Shown one piece after another: positions 53,321 to 61,722 of a stretch of DNA of 64,000 nt. The DNA comes from Bordetella genomosp. 10 (GTDB lineage: Bacteria; Pseudomonadota; Gammaproteobacteria; Burkholderiales; Burkholderiaceae_B). Positions within the stretch are counted from its first letter, which is position 1. Every line of letters starts with the position of its first letter. Where the stretch lies: NCBI RefSeq assembly GCF_002261225.1, contig NZ_NEVM01000005.1, forward strand, positions 434,001-498,000, written 5' to 3'. The translations under genes and the position numbers were made by a program. Below the pieces are notes generated by a model, which saw only the letters and a list, made by a program, of their open reading frames with translations, was not told where the DNA came from and did no database searches.

Positions 53321-54094
53321 CTACTTGAGGCCGGGATAGCGCGTGGTCTGGCGCGCCCAGTAATCGAAGGTCGCATTGACGATGGAGCGCTTGAGCAGAT
53401 AGTCGTGGGCCTCTCTCGCCAACTTTGCATCGACGGGCGTCAAGGGTCCGAAGGCCTGGGCGCGCACCTGCAATCGCGCGGCGCGCTCCAGGTAGACGGA
53501 AAGATAGGTGGCTTCCTGGACGGAATTTCCGGCGGTCAGATAGCCATGGTGCGCGAGGATGATGGCCTTCTTGTTCCCCAGCGCGCCGGAAATGATGACC
53601 CCTTCCTGGTCCGCGATGGGCACGCCGGGCCATTCGCCGAGAAACGCGCAATCGTCGTACAGGGGCGCCATGTCCATCTGGGCGACGACCAGGGGCTGCC
53701 GCGCGGTGGCGAGCGTCGTGGCCCAGGGCGAATGGGTGTGGATGATGGACTGGACGTCCGGCCTCGCCTGGTAGACCCAGAGGTGGAATCGCGTGGCGGG
53801 ATTCGCCATTCCCTCGCCGGTGATCGTGTTCAGGTCCTGGTCGACTTCGACGAAATCGTCCGCGGTCGCCTCGTCGAACCCCAGGCCGAAACGCAAGGTC
53901 CAGTATGCGTTGGGCTTGTCGGACCGCGCCGTGATCTGGCCCGCGAGCCCCGCCTCCTGCCCCGTCATGGCCAGGATGCGACAGGCATACGCCAGGTTCT
54001 CGCTGACGGAGCGATTCGCCTCCTTGAGATGCCGGGACATCTCCTCGGAAGCGCGTTTATCGAAATACGCCTTGCTGCGAAGCTGCTCGCTCAT
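53321..54094 (-). CDS. Class II aldolase/adducin family protein
   Basis: 257 residues. Zinc ligands are expected in SIIHTHSPWATTLA and ILAHHGYLTAG, and GQITARSDKPNAYW is the substrate-loop region. Family members include fuculose-phosphate aldolase and several decarboxylases acting on sugar acids, so the reaction is open. The second of two ATGs (54094) has proper spacing from AAGGATGAG and was chosen. First gene of the aldolase-MFS-isomerase operon, preceded by a LysR in the same direction. Confidence 0.88.
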   Translation of the reverse strand: MSEQLRSKAYFDKRASEEMSRHLKEANRSVSENLAYACRILAMTGQEAGLAGQITARSDKPNAYWTLRFGLGFDEATADDFVEVDQDLNTITGEGMANPATRFHLWVYQARPDVQSIIHTHSPWATTLATARQPLVVAQMDMAPLYDDCAFLGEWPGVPIADQEGVIISGALGNKKAIILAHHGYLTAGNSVQEATYLSVYLERAARLQVRAQAFGPLTPVDAKLAREAHDYLLKRSIVNATFDYWARQTTRYPGLK

Positions 54095-54186
54095 CGTTCT
54101 CATCCTTCTTCGTCAGGCAGAATTGCCAACCCGGGAAGTATGAGAAACGAAGCGCGATGGAATCCATGCGTCTGGGGCTATAGCTG

Positions 54187-55122
54187 TTATTCAGGTGCGC
54201 GCCGCGACAATCGATGGGCGATGCCCAGGGCCAAGGCGGCGAGCGGCGAGAGGCGCCGGCCCTCCTTGTGTATCGCCACCACCTTTCTGGCCAGTTGCGG
54301 TCCGGCGATGGCGACCTTGCGCAGCTTGTAGTCCGCCAGCAGCCGGTCGGGAATCCGGCTGGGCAGCAGACAGGTGCCCATGCCGGCCGAGACCATCTCG
54401 AGCGCGGCGTCCACGGTATCCGTCTCGGCCGAGGCGACATAATCGAGCTTGGCGTGCTGCAACATCTTGCGCAGCGCGTAGTGAGCGGGAAACACCACCA
54501 GCCGCTGCCGCTCGTTCCATATATCGACCGTGTCCCGGGATTCGTGTTCCGCGCGCACGATCAGGCACATCTCGTCCTCGAAAAGATCGATCGAGGTCAG
54601 GCCGGAAACCGCGACGGCGGAATCGTAGACGAACCCCAGTTCGGCTTTCCCCGAGGCGACGAGGTCGACGACTTCAGGGGAACTGCGCCCCATCAACTGC
54701 AGATTCGCGCCATGCCCTTCATGGGCGACGACGGACACCAGATCGCCGAGCAGGTAATACGTCAGTGTATGGACCGCGGCGATCTTCAGGGAGCCGCGTA
54801 TGACCGTGTTCATATCCCGGACCTTGGCCACGGCATCGTCGATAAGCTTGAAACCCGACGCGGTCGCCCAATAAAGCTCCTCGCCGACGCTCGTGAGAAC
54901 CACGCCGCGCCCCGTGCGCTCGAAGACGGGCTGACCGAGATAGGTCTCCAGGACGGAAATCTGCCGGCTCAGGCTGGGCTGCGAAATACCCAGCTCATCA
55001 GCGGCTTTCGACATCGAACCGAGCGCGGCGATCGTCATGAAATACCGCAAGCGGCGGTCGGACTCGCCCGGCACATTGTCGCCGGGAAGCTCGTCGCGTT
55101 CATGGGCAATCACGTCCGGCAT
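54187..55122 (-). CDS. LysR-family transcriptional regulator
   Basis: About 311 residues. RRLRYFMTIAALGSMSKAADELGISQPSLSRQISVLETYLGQPVFERTGRGVVLTSVG is a standard helix-turn-helix, after an unusual 25-residue N-terminal tail. ATG 55122 was chosen, with a GTG three codons earlier as alternative; neither has a strong ribosome site. It precedes the aldolase-MFS-isomerase operon in the same direction, with a 92-bp gap. It may regulate that operon or the persulfide dioxygenase gene upstream. Confidence 0.86.
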   Translation of the reverse strand: MPDVIAHERDELPGDNVPGESDRRLRYFMTIAALGSMSKAADELGISQPSLSRQISVLETYLGQPVFERTGRGVVLTSVGEELYWATASGFKLIDDAVAKVRDMNTVIRGSLKIAAVHTLTYYLLGDLVSVVAHEGHGANLQLMGRSSPEVVDLVASGKAELGFVYDSAVAVSGLTSIDLFEDEMCLIVRAEHESRDTVDIWNERQRLVVFPAHYALRKMLQHAKLDYVASAETDTVDAALEMVSAGMGTCLLPSRIPDRLLADYKLRKVAIAGPQLARKVVAIHKEGRRLSPLAALALGIAHRLSRRAPE

Positions 55123-55217
55123 GCCTGGCACCTATCTTCCTTCGCTGGTGGCGGACTGGCAGCGCAGTCCGGGATAGATCGCCATTGTCGCTCAACCTGC
55201 CCCCCACCGGCGCGCCG

Positions 55218-56210
55218 TTACCGTTCTCGCGGCCTGGATACGCGGCGGCGAGGTCCGGACTTGTCCATTCGGATCGGCAACTTCAGATAACTCATGCCGT
55301 TGTCTTCCTTGGGAGGAAACCGGCCTGCCCGCATATTCACTTGAATGGCGGGCAACAGCAGCCTGGGCATGGACAAGGTTGCATCCCTTTCATTGCGCAT
55401 GGACACGAAAGCCTCCTCGCCCACGCCATCCCGCACGTGCACGTTCGTCACGCGCTGCGCGGACACCGTCGTCTCCCAGGCATACTCCGCGCGCCCTTCC
55501 GCCTTGTAGTCGTGGCAGAGAAAGAGCCGCGTTTCGTGCGGCAGGCGCATCAGGCGCCGTATCGACCGGTACAGCGCGCGCGCATCGCCGCCGGGGAAAT
55601 CGCAACGCGCGGTGCCGTAATCCGGCATGAACAGAGTGTCCCCCGGAAAGACCGCGTCGCCGATCACGTAGGCCATGCAGGCCGGCGTATGGCCCGGCAC
55701 GTGCAGCGCCATCGCCGCCATGTCCCCTACTGCAAAGCGGTCGCCGTCCTGGAACAGCGCGTCGAACTGGCTGCCGTCGCGGGCGAAGGCCGAGCCTTCG
55801 TTGAATAGCCGGCCGAAGTGCGCCTGCACCGTGCGGATCTCCCGGCCCATGGCCAAGCGGCCGCCGGCGCGCTGCCGCAGATAAGGCGCCGCCGACAGAT
55901 GATCGGCATGGACGTGCGTTTCCAACAGCCATTGCGGCTGCAAGCCTTCCGACTCGATAAATGCAAGAATCCTGTCCGCCGCAACCGTGGACGCCCGACC
56001 CGACGCAGGGTCGAAATCCATCACGCTGTCGATCACCGCGCAATGACGGGAGGCGGGATCGCGCACGACATAGCTTACGGTGCAGGTCGCCTCATCGAAA
56101 AAGGCGGTAACCACGGGACGGCGGGCAGCAACCTCCATCGCGCTCACGACGATGCCGCGCGCCGCCGCGATCGCCTCGTCCGGCTGCGCCTGGGTCAGGT
56201 CCAGTGTCAT
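55218..56210 (-). CDS. Metallo-beta-lactamase-fold persulfide dioxygenase-like protein
   Basis: 330 residues. The metal motif LLETHVHADHLSAAPYL (H-x-H-x-D-H) and LHVPGHTPACMAYVIGDAVFPGDTLF match the BLH/ETHE1 branch that oxidises glutathione persulfide to sulfite. SYVVRDPASRHCAVIDSVMDFDPASGR is typical of its N-terminus. The C-terminal 60 residues continue past the lactamase fold. ATG 56210 was preferred for spacing from GGGAGGAA over one at 56219. It lies near thiol-related genes (dsbG; the four-heme cytochrome at 61723), consistent with sulfur detoxification. Confidence 0.85.
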   Translation of the reverse strand: MTLDLTQAQPDEAIAAARGIVVSAMEVAARRPVVTAFFDEATCTVSYVVRDPASRHCAVIDSVMDFDPASGRASTVAADRILAFIESEGLQPQWLLETHVHADHLSAAPYLRQRAGGRLAMGREIRTVQAHFGRLFNEGSAFARDGSQFDALFQDGDRFAVGDMAAMALHVPGHTPACMAYVIGDAVFPGDTLFMPDYGTARCDFPGGDARALYRSIRRLMRLPHETRLFLCHDYKAEGRAEYAWETTVSAQRVTNVHVRDGVGEEAFVSMRNERDATLSMPRLLLPAIQVNMRAGRFPPKEDNGMSYLKLPIRMDKSGPRRRVSRPRER

Positions 56211-56283
56211 CGGTGCCATTTCCTCCCGACAAAACGGAGAATATTCAGGCGCGCGGGCACGCCGCCGGCCTGTCCTGCCCGAA

Positions 56284-57147
56284 TCACGCCGGCCCGAATA
56301 TCTCGGCGAGATCCTGCGGCACGCCCGGATGCACCCGCACATTTCCCTTTTCGTCGCGCCAGACGACGCCGGGCGTGCCGCGGATTCCCATATTCATCAT
56401 GAGTTCCAGGTTTGCGTTCAGGCTCTGCTTGATGGCCGGCGGAATGTCCACCAGCGGCTTGACGCCGGACTCCAGCGGCTTCATCCCCGCCGGCCGCGCC
56501 GCCTTCCTGGCCTCGGTGTTGTCCTTCTCGTGCTGGAAAAGCGCCTGGGCGGGATCGGCGGAAGCAAGCAATGCGGCCGCCTTGGCCTGGCTGGTGGGCG
56601 TGATGATGCCCACCATGACGTGGCGCAACTGCACCTTGCCGCTATCGACCCAGGGCCGGGCGGCGTTCCAGAACAGATTGCAATAGGGACAGTTCGCGTC
56701 CGTGAAGACATAGACGACCCTGGGGGCCGTCGCCTTGCCGTCGGCGATCCAGCGGCTTTTCTCGAGCTGCCCCCAGATCCCGCGCGACATGGCGTCGCTC
56801 ACCGCGGATTGCAGCGGGCCGCGCGTCATGTCCTCGCCCTTCGCATTGAATACCGTTCCCACGATGACCTGGCCGTCAGGCGCCACGTAGAAGGCCAGGG
56901 GTTGCGTGCCCTGGTAGCCCGCCCAGCCCGTCATGCCCTTCGGCGCGGGCAGCACGTTGCCGACGATGGTGATGCCCTCTTTCTCGATGGTCTTGAGGAC
57001 GGCCGGCTTCTCGATTTCCGCCGAAGCGGCATGAATCGACACGCCGGCCAGCGTCAGGCTCAATACGGCCGCCACGGCCGTGGTCGCGCGCGCATACCGG
57101 TTGCGCACCGCGGAAGTCGTCGTGGAGGCATAATTTGTCGTTTCCAT
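56284..57147 (-). CDS. dsbG: DsbG-type thiol:disulfide isomerase/chaperone
   Basis: 287 residues, periplasmic. A hydrophobic signal stretch (AVAAVLSLTLAGVSIHA) follows a polar N-terminus, and the active site is CPYC (Cys153, Cys156) in VFTDANCPYCNLFWNAA. RGTPGVVW supplies the cis-Pro loop. Length and CPYC fit DsbG, which protects single protein thiols from sulfenylation. No strong ribosome site precedes ATG 57147. It is divergent from a two-component system at 57240; TTAA-N7-TTAA direct repeats in between suggest regulation by it. Confidence 0.87.
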   Translation of the reverse strand: METTNYASTTTSAVRNRYARATTAVAAVLSLTLAGVSIHAASAEIEKPAVLKTIEKEGITIVGNVLPAPKGMTGWAGYQGTQPLAFYVAPDGQVIVGTVFNAKGEDMTRGPLQSAVSDAMSRGIWGQLEKSRWIADGKATAPRVVYVFTDANCPYCNLFWNAARPWVDSGKVQLRHVMVGIITPTSQAKAAALLASADPAQALFQHEKDNTEARKAARPAGMKPLESGVKPLVDIPPAIKQSLNANLELMMNMGIRGTPGVVWRDEKGNVRVHPGVPQDLAEIFGPA

Positions 57148-57171
57148 GCCGGCAATTCTATTGAGCCAACA

Positions 57172-57186
57172 TTAAGCGGGAATTAA
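57172..57186. promoter_or_regulatory. Direct-repeat box for an OmpR/PmrA-type regulator
   Basis: TTAA-N7-TTAA with an 11-bp period is the pattern bound by QseB/PmrA-like response regulators. It lies between dsbG and the divergent response regulator gene. Confidence 0.55.
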
Positions 57187-57239
57187 CCCGGCACCCACGA
57201 TCCGCATGCGGAACGCACGCGGGACCAGGAAAGATTTCC

Positions 57240-57905
57240 ATGCGAGTCCTTGTCGTCGAAGATAATCAACTGGTCGCCAAAGGCCTGATGTCAGGCCTGC
57301 GCCTGCATGATTTCACGCCTCATCATGCCGGGTCCGCGGCCCAGGCCGAGTCCGCCGTCGCGCTTGCGCCGTTCGACATCTGCGTGCTCGATCTGGGCCT
57401 GCCCGACGGCGACGGCATAGACCTGCTGACGAAATGGCGGGCCCTGGGCGTCAGGCTGCCCACGCTGATACTCTCCGCGCGGGACGCGGTGGATCATCGC
57501 ATTCGCGGACTGCGCGCGGGCGCGGACGATTATCTGGTCAAGCCGTTCGATCTCGACGAACTGGTGGCTCGCCTGCATGCCATCGCGCGGCGCGCCAACG
57601 GCCATGCCGACGATACGATCCGGCACGGGCGCCTGACCTGCAACGTCGCGGCGGGCAAGGTGTGGCTCGATGACGAAGAAGTCGAGCTGCCCCGGCGGGA
57701 ACTGACGCTGCTGATGTCCTTCCTGAAGCATCCCGATCACATTCTCAGCACGGGCCAACTGCACGACAGCATCTACGGGATGGACGAAGCCGTCGCGAGC
57801 AATGCCTTGAACGTGCACATCCATCATCTGCGCCGCAAACTGGGGGCGGACATCATCCAGACCGTGCGGGGCCTGGGCTATCGGCTGGGCGAGGCCGGCG
57901 AATGA
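57240..57905 (+). CDS. OmpR-family response regulator (QseB/PmrA-like)
   Basis: 221 residues. The receiver begins MRVLVVEDNQLVAKGL, with phospho-accepting Asp in FDICVLDLGLPDGDG, Ser/Thr in LILSARDAVDHR and Lys in YLVKPFDLDELVARL. The winged helix DNA-binding domain ends NALNVHIHHLRRKLGADIIQTVRGLGYRLGE. Its stop overlaps the histidine kinase start as ATGA. It is divergent from dsbG, with a candidate binding box between. A role in sensing envelope thiol stress is inference. Confidence 0.92.
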   Translation: MRVLVVEDNQLVAKGLMSGLRLHDFTPHHAGSAAQAESAVALAPFDICVLDLGLPDGDGIDLLTKWRALGVRLPTLILSARDAVDHRIRGLRAGADDYLVKPFDLDELVARLHAIARRANGHADDTIRHGRLTCNVAAGKVWLDDEEVELPRRELTLLMSFLKHPDHILSTGQLHDSIYGMDEAVASNALNVHIHHLRRKLGADIIQTVRGLGYRLGEAGE

Positions 57906-59260
57906 AGCGCGCCCTGAGCCTGCGGGCGCGCCTGATGCTCATGATCGGCCTTTCCCTGGTCGTCCTGTGGGCCGGATTTTCCGCCTGGATGCTGGCCAAC
58001 TCGCGCAATGAACTGCGCGCGGCGCTGGACGACAGGCTCGCGGCGTCGGCAAAAATGGTCGCGGGGCTCATCACGCGGCTGCCGGACGGAACGATGGTGG
58101 ACGGCCCTTCGGATTGGGTCAATCCGTTCTCAGGCAGCGGCATGGCGTGCTCCATCAGCCAGATCCGGGATGGCATTGCCGTGCGCGTGATTTCCCATTC
58201 GGCGAACAGCCCGGTGCTGGGGCGGTTGAAAGACGGTTTCGACATGGTGGACTATGGAGGGGAGCGTTGGCGCACCTACTCCATCGAACATAACGGCATG
58301 CGCGTGACGACGGCCGATCGCGTGGCCTTGCGCAAGTCCCTGGTCCACGAGATCGCCACCTCCATCGTCGTGCCCTTCTGCGTCGCGCTCGCGGGCGCCC
58401 TGCTCGCCTTGCGCATGGGAATCGCGTGGGGCCTGGCCCCGCTGGAACGTCTTCGACGCGTCCTCGAGGCGCGCACGCCCGGCAGCGACGCCGTCCTGCC
58501 CGCGCTCAGGATACCCGCCGAACTGGCGCCCTTCCAGGACACGCTGAACAACCTGCTGCGCCGCGTCCACGATGCGTTCAACCGGGAGCGTCAATTCACC
58601 GACGCCGCCGCGCATGAGCTGCGCACGCCCCTGGCGGCCATGAAGGTGCATATGCAGGTCGCGGATCTCGCGCTCGAAAAGAACCAGGATATCGCCGTCG
58701 TGCGAGAAGCGATTCACGAGGCGCGGACCGGCGCCGACCGGATGCAGGAGCTGCTCGACCAACTGCTCGAACTCGCCCGCATCGACTGCGGCGCCCGCGC
58801 CGGCGAAGCGACCGGCGTTGCCCAGGCGCTGCGCGCCGTCCTCAATGCCCTGCCGGCGGCCCAGCAACGCCGCCTGGACGTCGACATGCATTGCACGGAC
58901 GCGCAAGCGGCGGACATGCCGGAACCGCTGCTGGTCTCCGCCTTGAGCAATATCGTGCAGAACGCCATGCGGCATACCCCGGCAACCGCCAGGGTCGAAT
59001 TGCGGGTCAAGGAAATAGCGGGCGACATCGAATTCCAGGTGCTGGATGCCGGGCCCGGCATGTCGCGGGCGCAGTGCGCCGAGGCGGTGCGACGCTTCTG
59101 GCGCGGCAACACCGCGTCCGAGGGCAGCGGCCTGGGCCTGGCCATCGTCAAGGCCATCGCGGATTGCCACGGTGGCGAACTGAGCTTGACGCCACGCCCC
59201 GAGGGCGGCTTGTGCGTCCGCCTGACCATACGGGGGACGAACGCCGCCGCCCGCGGATAG
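57902..59260 (+). CDS. Sensor histidine kinase (QseC/PmrB-like)
   Basis: 452 residues. Membrane segments near residues 12-30 (LMLMIGLSLVVLWAGFSAWML) and 160-180 (VVPFCVALAGALLALRMGIAWG) frame a periplasmic sensor of about 130 residues. The phospho-His is in FTDAAAHELRTPLAAMKVHM. ATP-binding boxes are ALSNIVQNAMRHTP, VLDAGPGMSRAQC and GSGLGLAIVKAIADCHGG. It forms a pair with the overlapping regulator at 57240. Confidence 0.92.
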   Translation: MKRALSLRARLMLMIGLSLVVLWAGFSAWMLANSRNELRAALDDRLAASAKMVAGLITRLPDGTMVDGPSDWVNPFSGSGMACSISQIRDGIAVRVISHSANSPVLGRLKDGFDMVDYGGERWRTYSIEHNGMRVTTADRVALRKSLVHEIATSIVVPFCVALAGALLALRMGIAWGLAPLERLRRVLEARTPGSDAVLPALRIPAELAPFQDTLNNLLRRVHDAFNRERQFTDAAAHELRTPLAAMKVHMQVADLALEKNQDIAVVREAIHEARTGADRMQELLDQLLELARIDCGARAGEATGVAQALRAVLNALPAAQQRRLDVDMHCTDAQAADMPEPLLVSALSNIVQNAMRHTPATARVELRVKEIAGDIEFQVLDAGPGMSRAQCAEAVRRFWRGNTASEGSGLGLAIVKAIADCHGGELSLTPRPEGGLCVRLTIRGTNAAARG

Positions 59261-59408
59261 ATTTTCTTTGCGTCCGGCCCAGTTTTTATGCCTTGTCCCG
59301 GCCGGCCTCCACGGAAAACAATATCTCTCTCCGCCTTGGCGGGAGGGCACGCATCGCTCGGCGTCATCGCTTCCCCAACGGAGATCCTATCGTTTCAGGA
59401 ACACTCCG

Positions 59409-59629
59409 ATGCGCGTGAACGCGGATTTCAATCAACGGGCCATCGTCTACCCGGCTCACTGCGCCTGGACGGCGAGTTGTCGCTGGGCGCCCGGTCCTGT
59501 CAGCGGGGCGCCTGGATCCGCCTGCCGGCGGGCGACATCCCGCCGGATCTCGCGGCCGGCGCCGGCGGCGCCACCGTCTATCTGAAGCAAAGCGCCGCCG
59601 CCATGTTCGCCGGCCTGTCCCTGGATTGA
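59409..59629 (+). pseudogene. Remnant of a ChrR-like cupin protein (internal deletion and frameshift)
   Basis: The start MRVNADFNQRAIVYPAHCAW (59409 onward) matches the opening of ChrR-type cupin proteins. The matching C-terminal part (LDGELSLGARSCQRGAWIRL, then IPPDLAAGAGGATVYLKQS) is in a different frame from about 59465. The central cupin core with its metal-binding His cluster is missing. I read this as an internal deletion that joined the two ends out of frame. ChrR cupins often sit beside an ECF sigma factor or oxidase; here the following amine oxidase gene also seems decayed. Confidence 0.65.
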
Positions 59630-59633
59630 CGCC

Positions 59634-60545
59634 ATGCCCGGCATCGCAATCGTCGGAGCGGGCCTGAGCGGCCTGTATGCCGCCTATCTCCTGCAAGAAA
59701 GCGGCCATACGGACTACGTCGTGCTCGAGGCCCGCCCCGTCCTGGGCGGCCGCATCGCCTCCCTGACGCTGGACGAGCCGGCGCCTCCGGCCGACCGCCT
59801 CGCACCCTCCCCCGCCGCGCGGCGCTTCGACCTGGGTCCGACCTGGTTCTGGCCGTCCTACCAGCCCGCGTTGTCGCATCTCATCGACGCCCTGCAACTC
59901 GGACGCCATGCGCAGTATGAGGCCGGCGAAACCGTCGTCGAACCCGCGCAAGGCGCGCCGCGACGCGTGCCGGGCATGGCCGGCTGGCCGACGTCCATGC
60001 GCCTGGCGGACGGCATGGGCAGCCTGATCGATGCGCTGTCCGGCAAGCTGGAAGCCGGAAAAATACACGCGGACCGCCGCGTCACGGCCGTTCGCCGCGA
60101 CGGCGCGGCTGTCGATATCGAAGCGCGCGACGCGCAAGGCGCGCCGTCGCGCTATCGAGCGGACATCGTCCTGCTTGCCCTGCCGCCGCGCCTGGCCGCC
60201 GCCACCATCGCTTTCGAACCCGCGCTTCCCGCCGACCTCGAAGATACTTGGCGCGACACGCAGACCTGGATGGCGCCGCACGCCAAATACCTGGCCGTAT
60301 ACGACCGCCCGTTCTGGCGCGAACAAGGCCTGTCGGGGGCTGTCCGCAGCGCGCGCGGCCCCATGGCGGAGATCCACGATGCCGCCTCGCCCGGAGGCAA
60401 GGCGGCCTTGTTCGGCTTCGTCGGCGTCGGCAGCGAATGGTCCCCGAACTATCCGGGCTATCTCGCGGGCGCGGTCGAAGCCGTAACGCTGGGCCTGGAC
60501 GCGCTCTTGCGCAAAGCCGGCGAAAGCGCCGCCTGCCCGCGCTGA
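59634..60545 (+). CDS. Flavin amine oxidase, shortened and perhaps non-functional
   Basis: 303 residues against a usual 400-450. The FAD loop IAIVGAGLSGLYAAYLLQESG and WFWPSYQPALSHLIDALQL are normal. Near the end LFGFVGV passes straight into GSEWSPNYPGYLAGAVEAV, joining two motifs normally separated by about 60 residues, including much of the substrate domain. This suggests an in-frame internal deletion. The Tyr-Pro-Gly-Tyr motif that covers the flavin is kept, so residual folding is possible. It lies 4 bp after the cupin remnant. Confidence 0.75.
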   Translation: MPGIAIVGAGLSGLYAAYLLQESGHTDYVVLEARPVLGGRIASLTLDEPAPPADRLAPSPAARRFDLGPTWFWPSYQPALSHLIDALQLGRHAQYEAGETVVEPAQGAPRRVPGMAGWPTSMRLADGMGSLIDALSGKLEAGKIHADRRVTAVRRDGAAVDIEARDAQGAPSRYRADIVLLALPPRLAAATIAFEPALPADLEDTWRDTQTWMAPHAKYLAVYDRPFWREQGLSGAVRSARGPMAEIHDAASPGGKAALFGFVGVGSEWSPNYPGYLAGAVEAVTLGLDALLRKAGESAACPR

Positions 60546-60580
60546 GATCCTGTCCTGCATCATCCGTTAGGAGTCCTGTC

Positions 60581-61603
60581 ATGAAACAAACTTATCGCGC
60601 GATGCAGGTCCGGTCCGCCGACGCCCTGGAGATGGTGGAGCGCGACATCCCGGCGCCCGGCTTCGGCGAGGTCGTCCTGGACGTCGAGGCCTGCGGCGTT
60701 TGCGGCGCGGACGCCGCGGATATCGCCAATGCCGACCCGTCGCTCCCTTTTCCCCGTGTGCCGGGCCATGAAGTGGTGGGACGGATCCGGGCCCTGGGCC
60801 AGGGGGTTCCGCCCCTCTGGAAACTGGGGCAACGCGTCGGCGTAGGCCGCCTGGGCGGCCCCTGCCACGCTTGCCCGGAATGCAGGAAAGGCCTGTTTCA
60901 GCTTTGCTTGAACCAGCCCGTGGTCGGATCCTCTTGCGACGGCGGCTATGCCGAAGCCATGGTGGCCCGCGCCAGCGGGCTGGTTTCCATCCCGGCGGAG
61001 TTGGACGCCGAGGAGGCCGCTCCCATACTCTGCGCCGGCATCGCCACCTTCAATGCCTTGAAAAAATGCGGCGCGCAGGCCGGAGACCTTGTCGCCATCT
61101 TCGGTATCGGCGGCCTGGGACACATGGCCGTTCAATACGCCCGCAAGATGGGTTTCAACGTGGCGGCCATCGGCCGCGGCGCCGACATTGCCGGAGATGC
61201 CGCGGCCTTGGGCGCGCACACCTACATCGACACGCACGTCGCCGACCCGGTGGATGCCCTGAAAGCCATGGGCGGCGCGCAAGCCATCGTCAGCACGGTC
61301 GCCGACAACGGGGCGACGGCCAGGCTGGTCGGCGCCCTGGCTCCCGGCGGACGGCTGACCATCCTGGCGCCCGGCAAGGACGCGGCCACGCTTCCGACCG
61401 GCCTGATGGTGCGCGGCGAGCGATCGGTCGCCGGATCGATCACCGGATCGCCCTACGAAAACGAGCGGGCGCTGCAATTCTCCGTCCTCGCGGGCATCCG
61501 GCCCAGCATAGAAATCGTGCCGCTGGCGCAGGCCAACGCGGCGTTGCAGCGCATGAAATCCGGCAAGGCGAAATTCCGCGTGGTCCTGACCATGGCGCGC
61601 TGA
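60581..61603 (+). CDS. Zinc-dependent alcohol dehydrogenase (medium-chain family)
   Basis: 340 residues. Catalytic zinc ligands are in EACGVCGADAADIA (Cys) and VPGHEVVG (His-Glu). The structural zinc cysteines are in PCHACPECRKGLFQLC. The coenzyme loop is VAIFGIGGLGHMAVQYARKMG. ATG 60581 follows TAGGAGTCCTGTC. It resembles AdhA/CAD-type dehydrogenases acting on aldehydes or alcohols. Position after the decayed amine oxidase, whose product would be an aldehyde, suggests an ancestral pathway that is now broken. Confidence 0.9.
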   Translation: MKQTYRAMQVRSADALEMVERDIPAPGFGEVVLDVEACGVCGADAADIANADPSLPFPRVPGHEVVGRIRALGQGVPPLWKLGQRVGVGRLGGPCHACPECRKGLFQLCLNQPVVGSSCDGGYAEAMVARASGLVSIPAELDAEEAAPILCAGIATFNALKKCGAQAGDLVAIFGIGGLGHMAVQYARKMGFNVAAIGRGADIAGDAAALGAHTYIDTHVADPVDALKAMGGAQAIVSTVADNGATARLVGALAPGGRLTILAPGKDAATLPTGLMVRGERSVAGSITGSPYENERALQFSVLAGIRPSIEIVPLAQANAALQRMKSGKAKFRVVLTMAR

Positions 61604-61722
61604 TCTCGCCCGCGACAAGAAATTTGCGCCACGATGCAGCGCCATTCATTTATAATTTTTGGAAATTAAGTTATGTCTACAAATAATTAATCATAGGCAT
61701 AGACCAGAAAACGGAGACGAGC

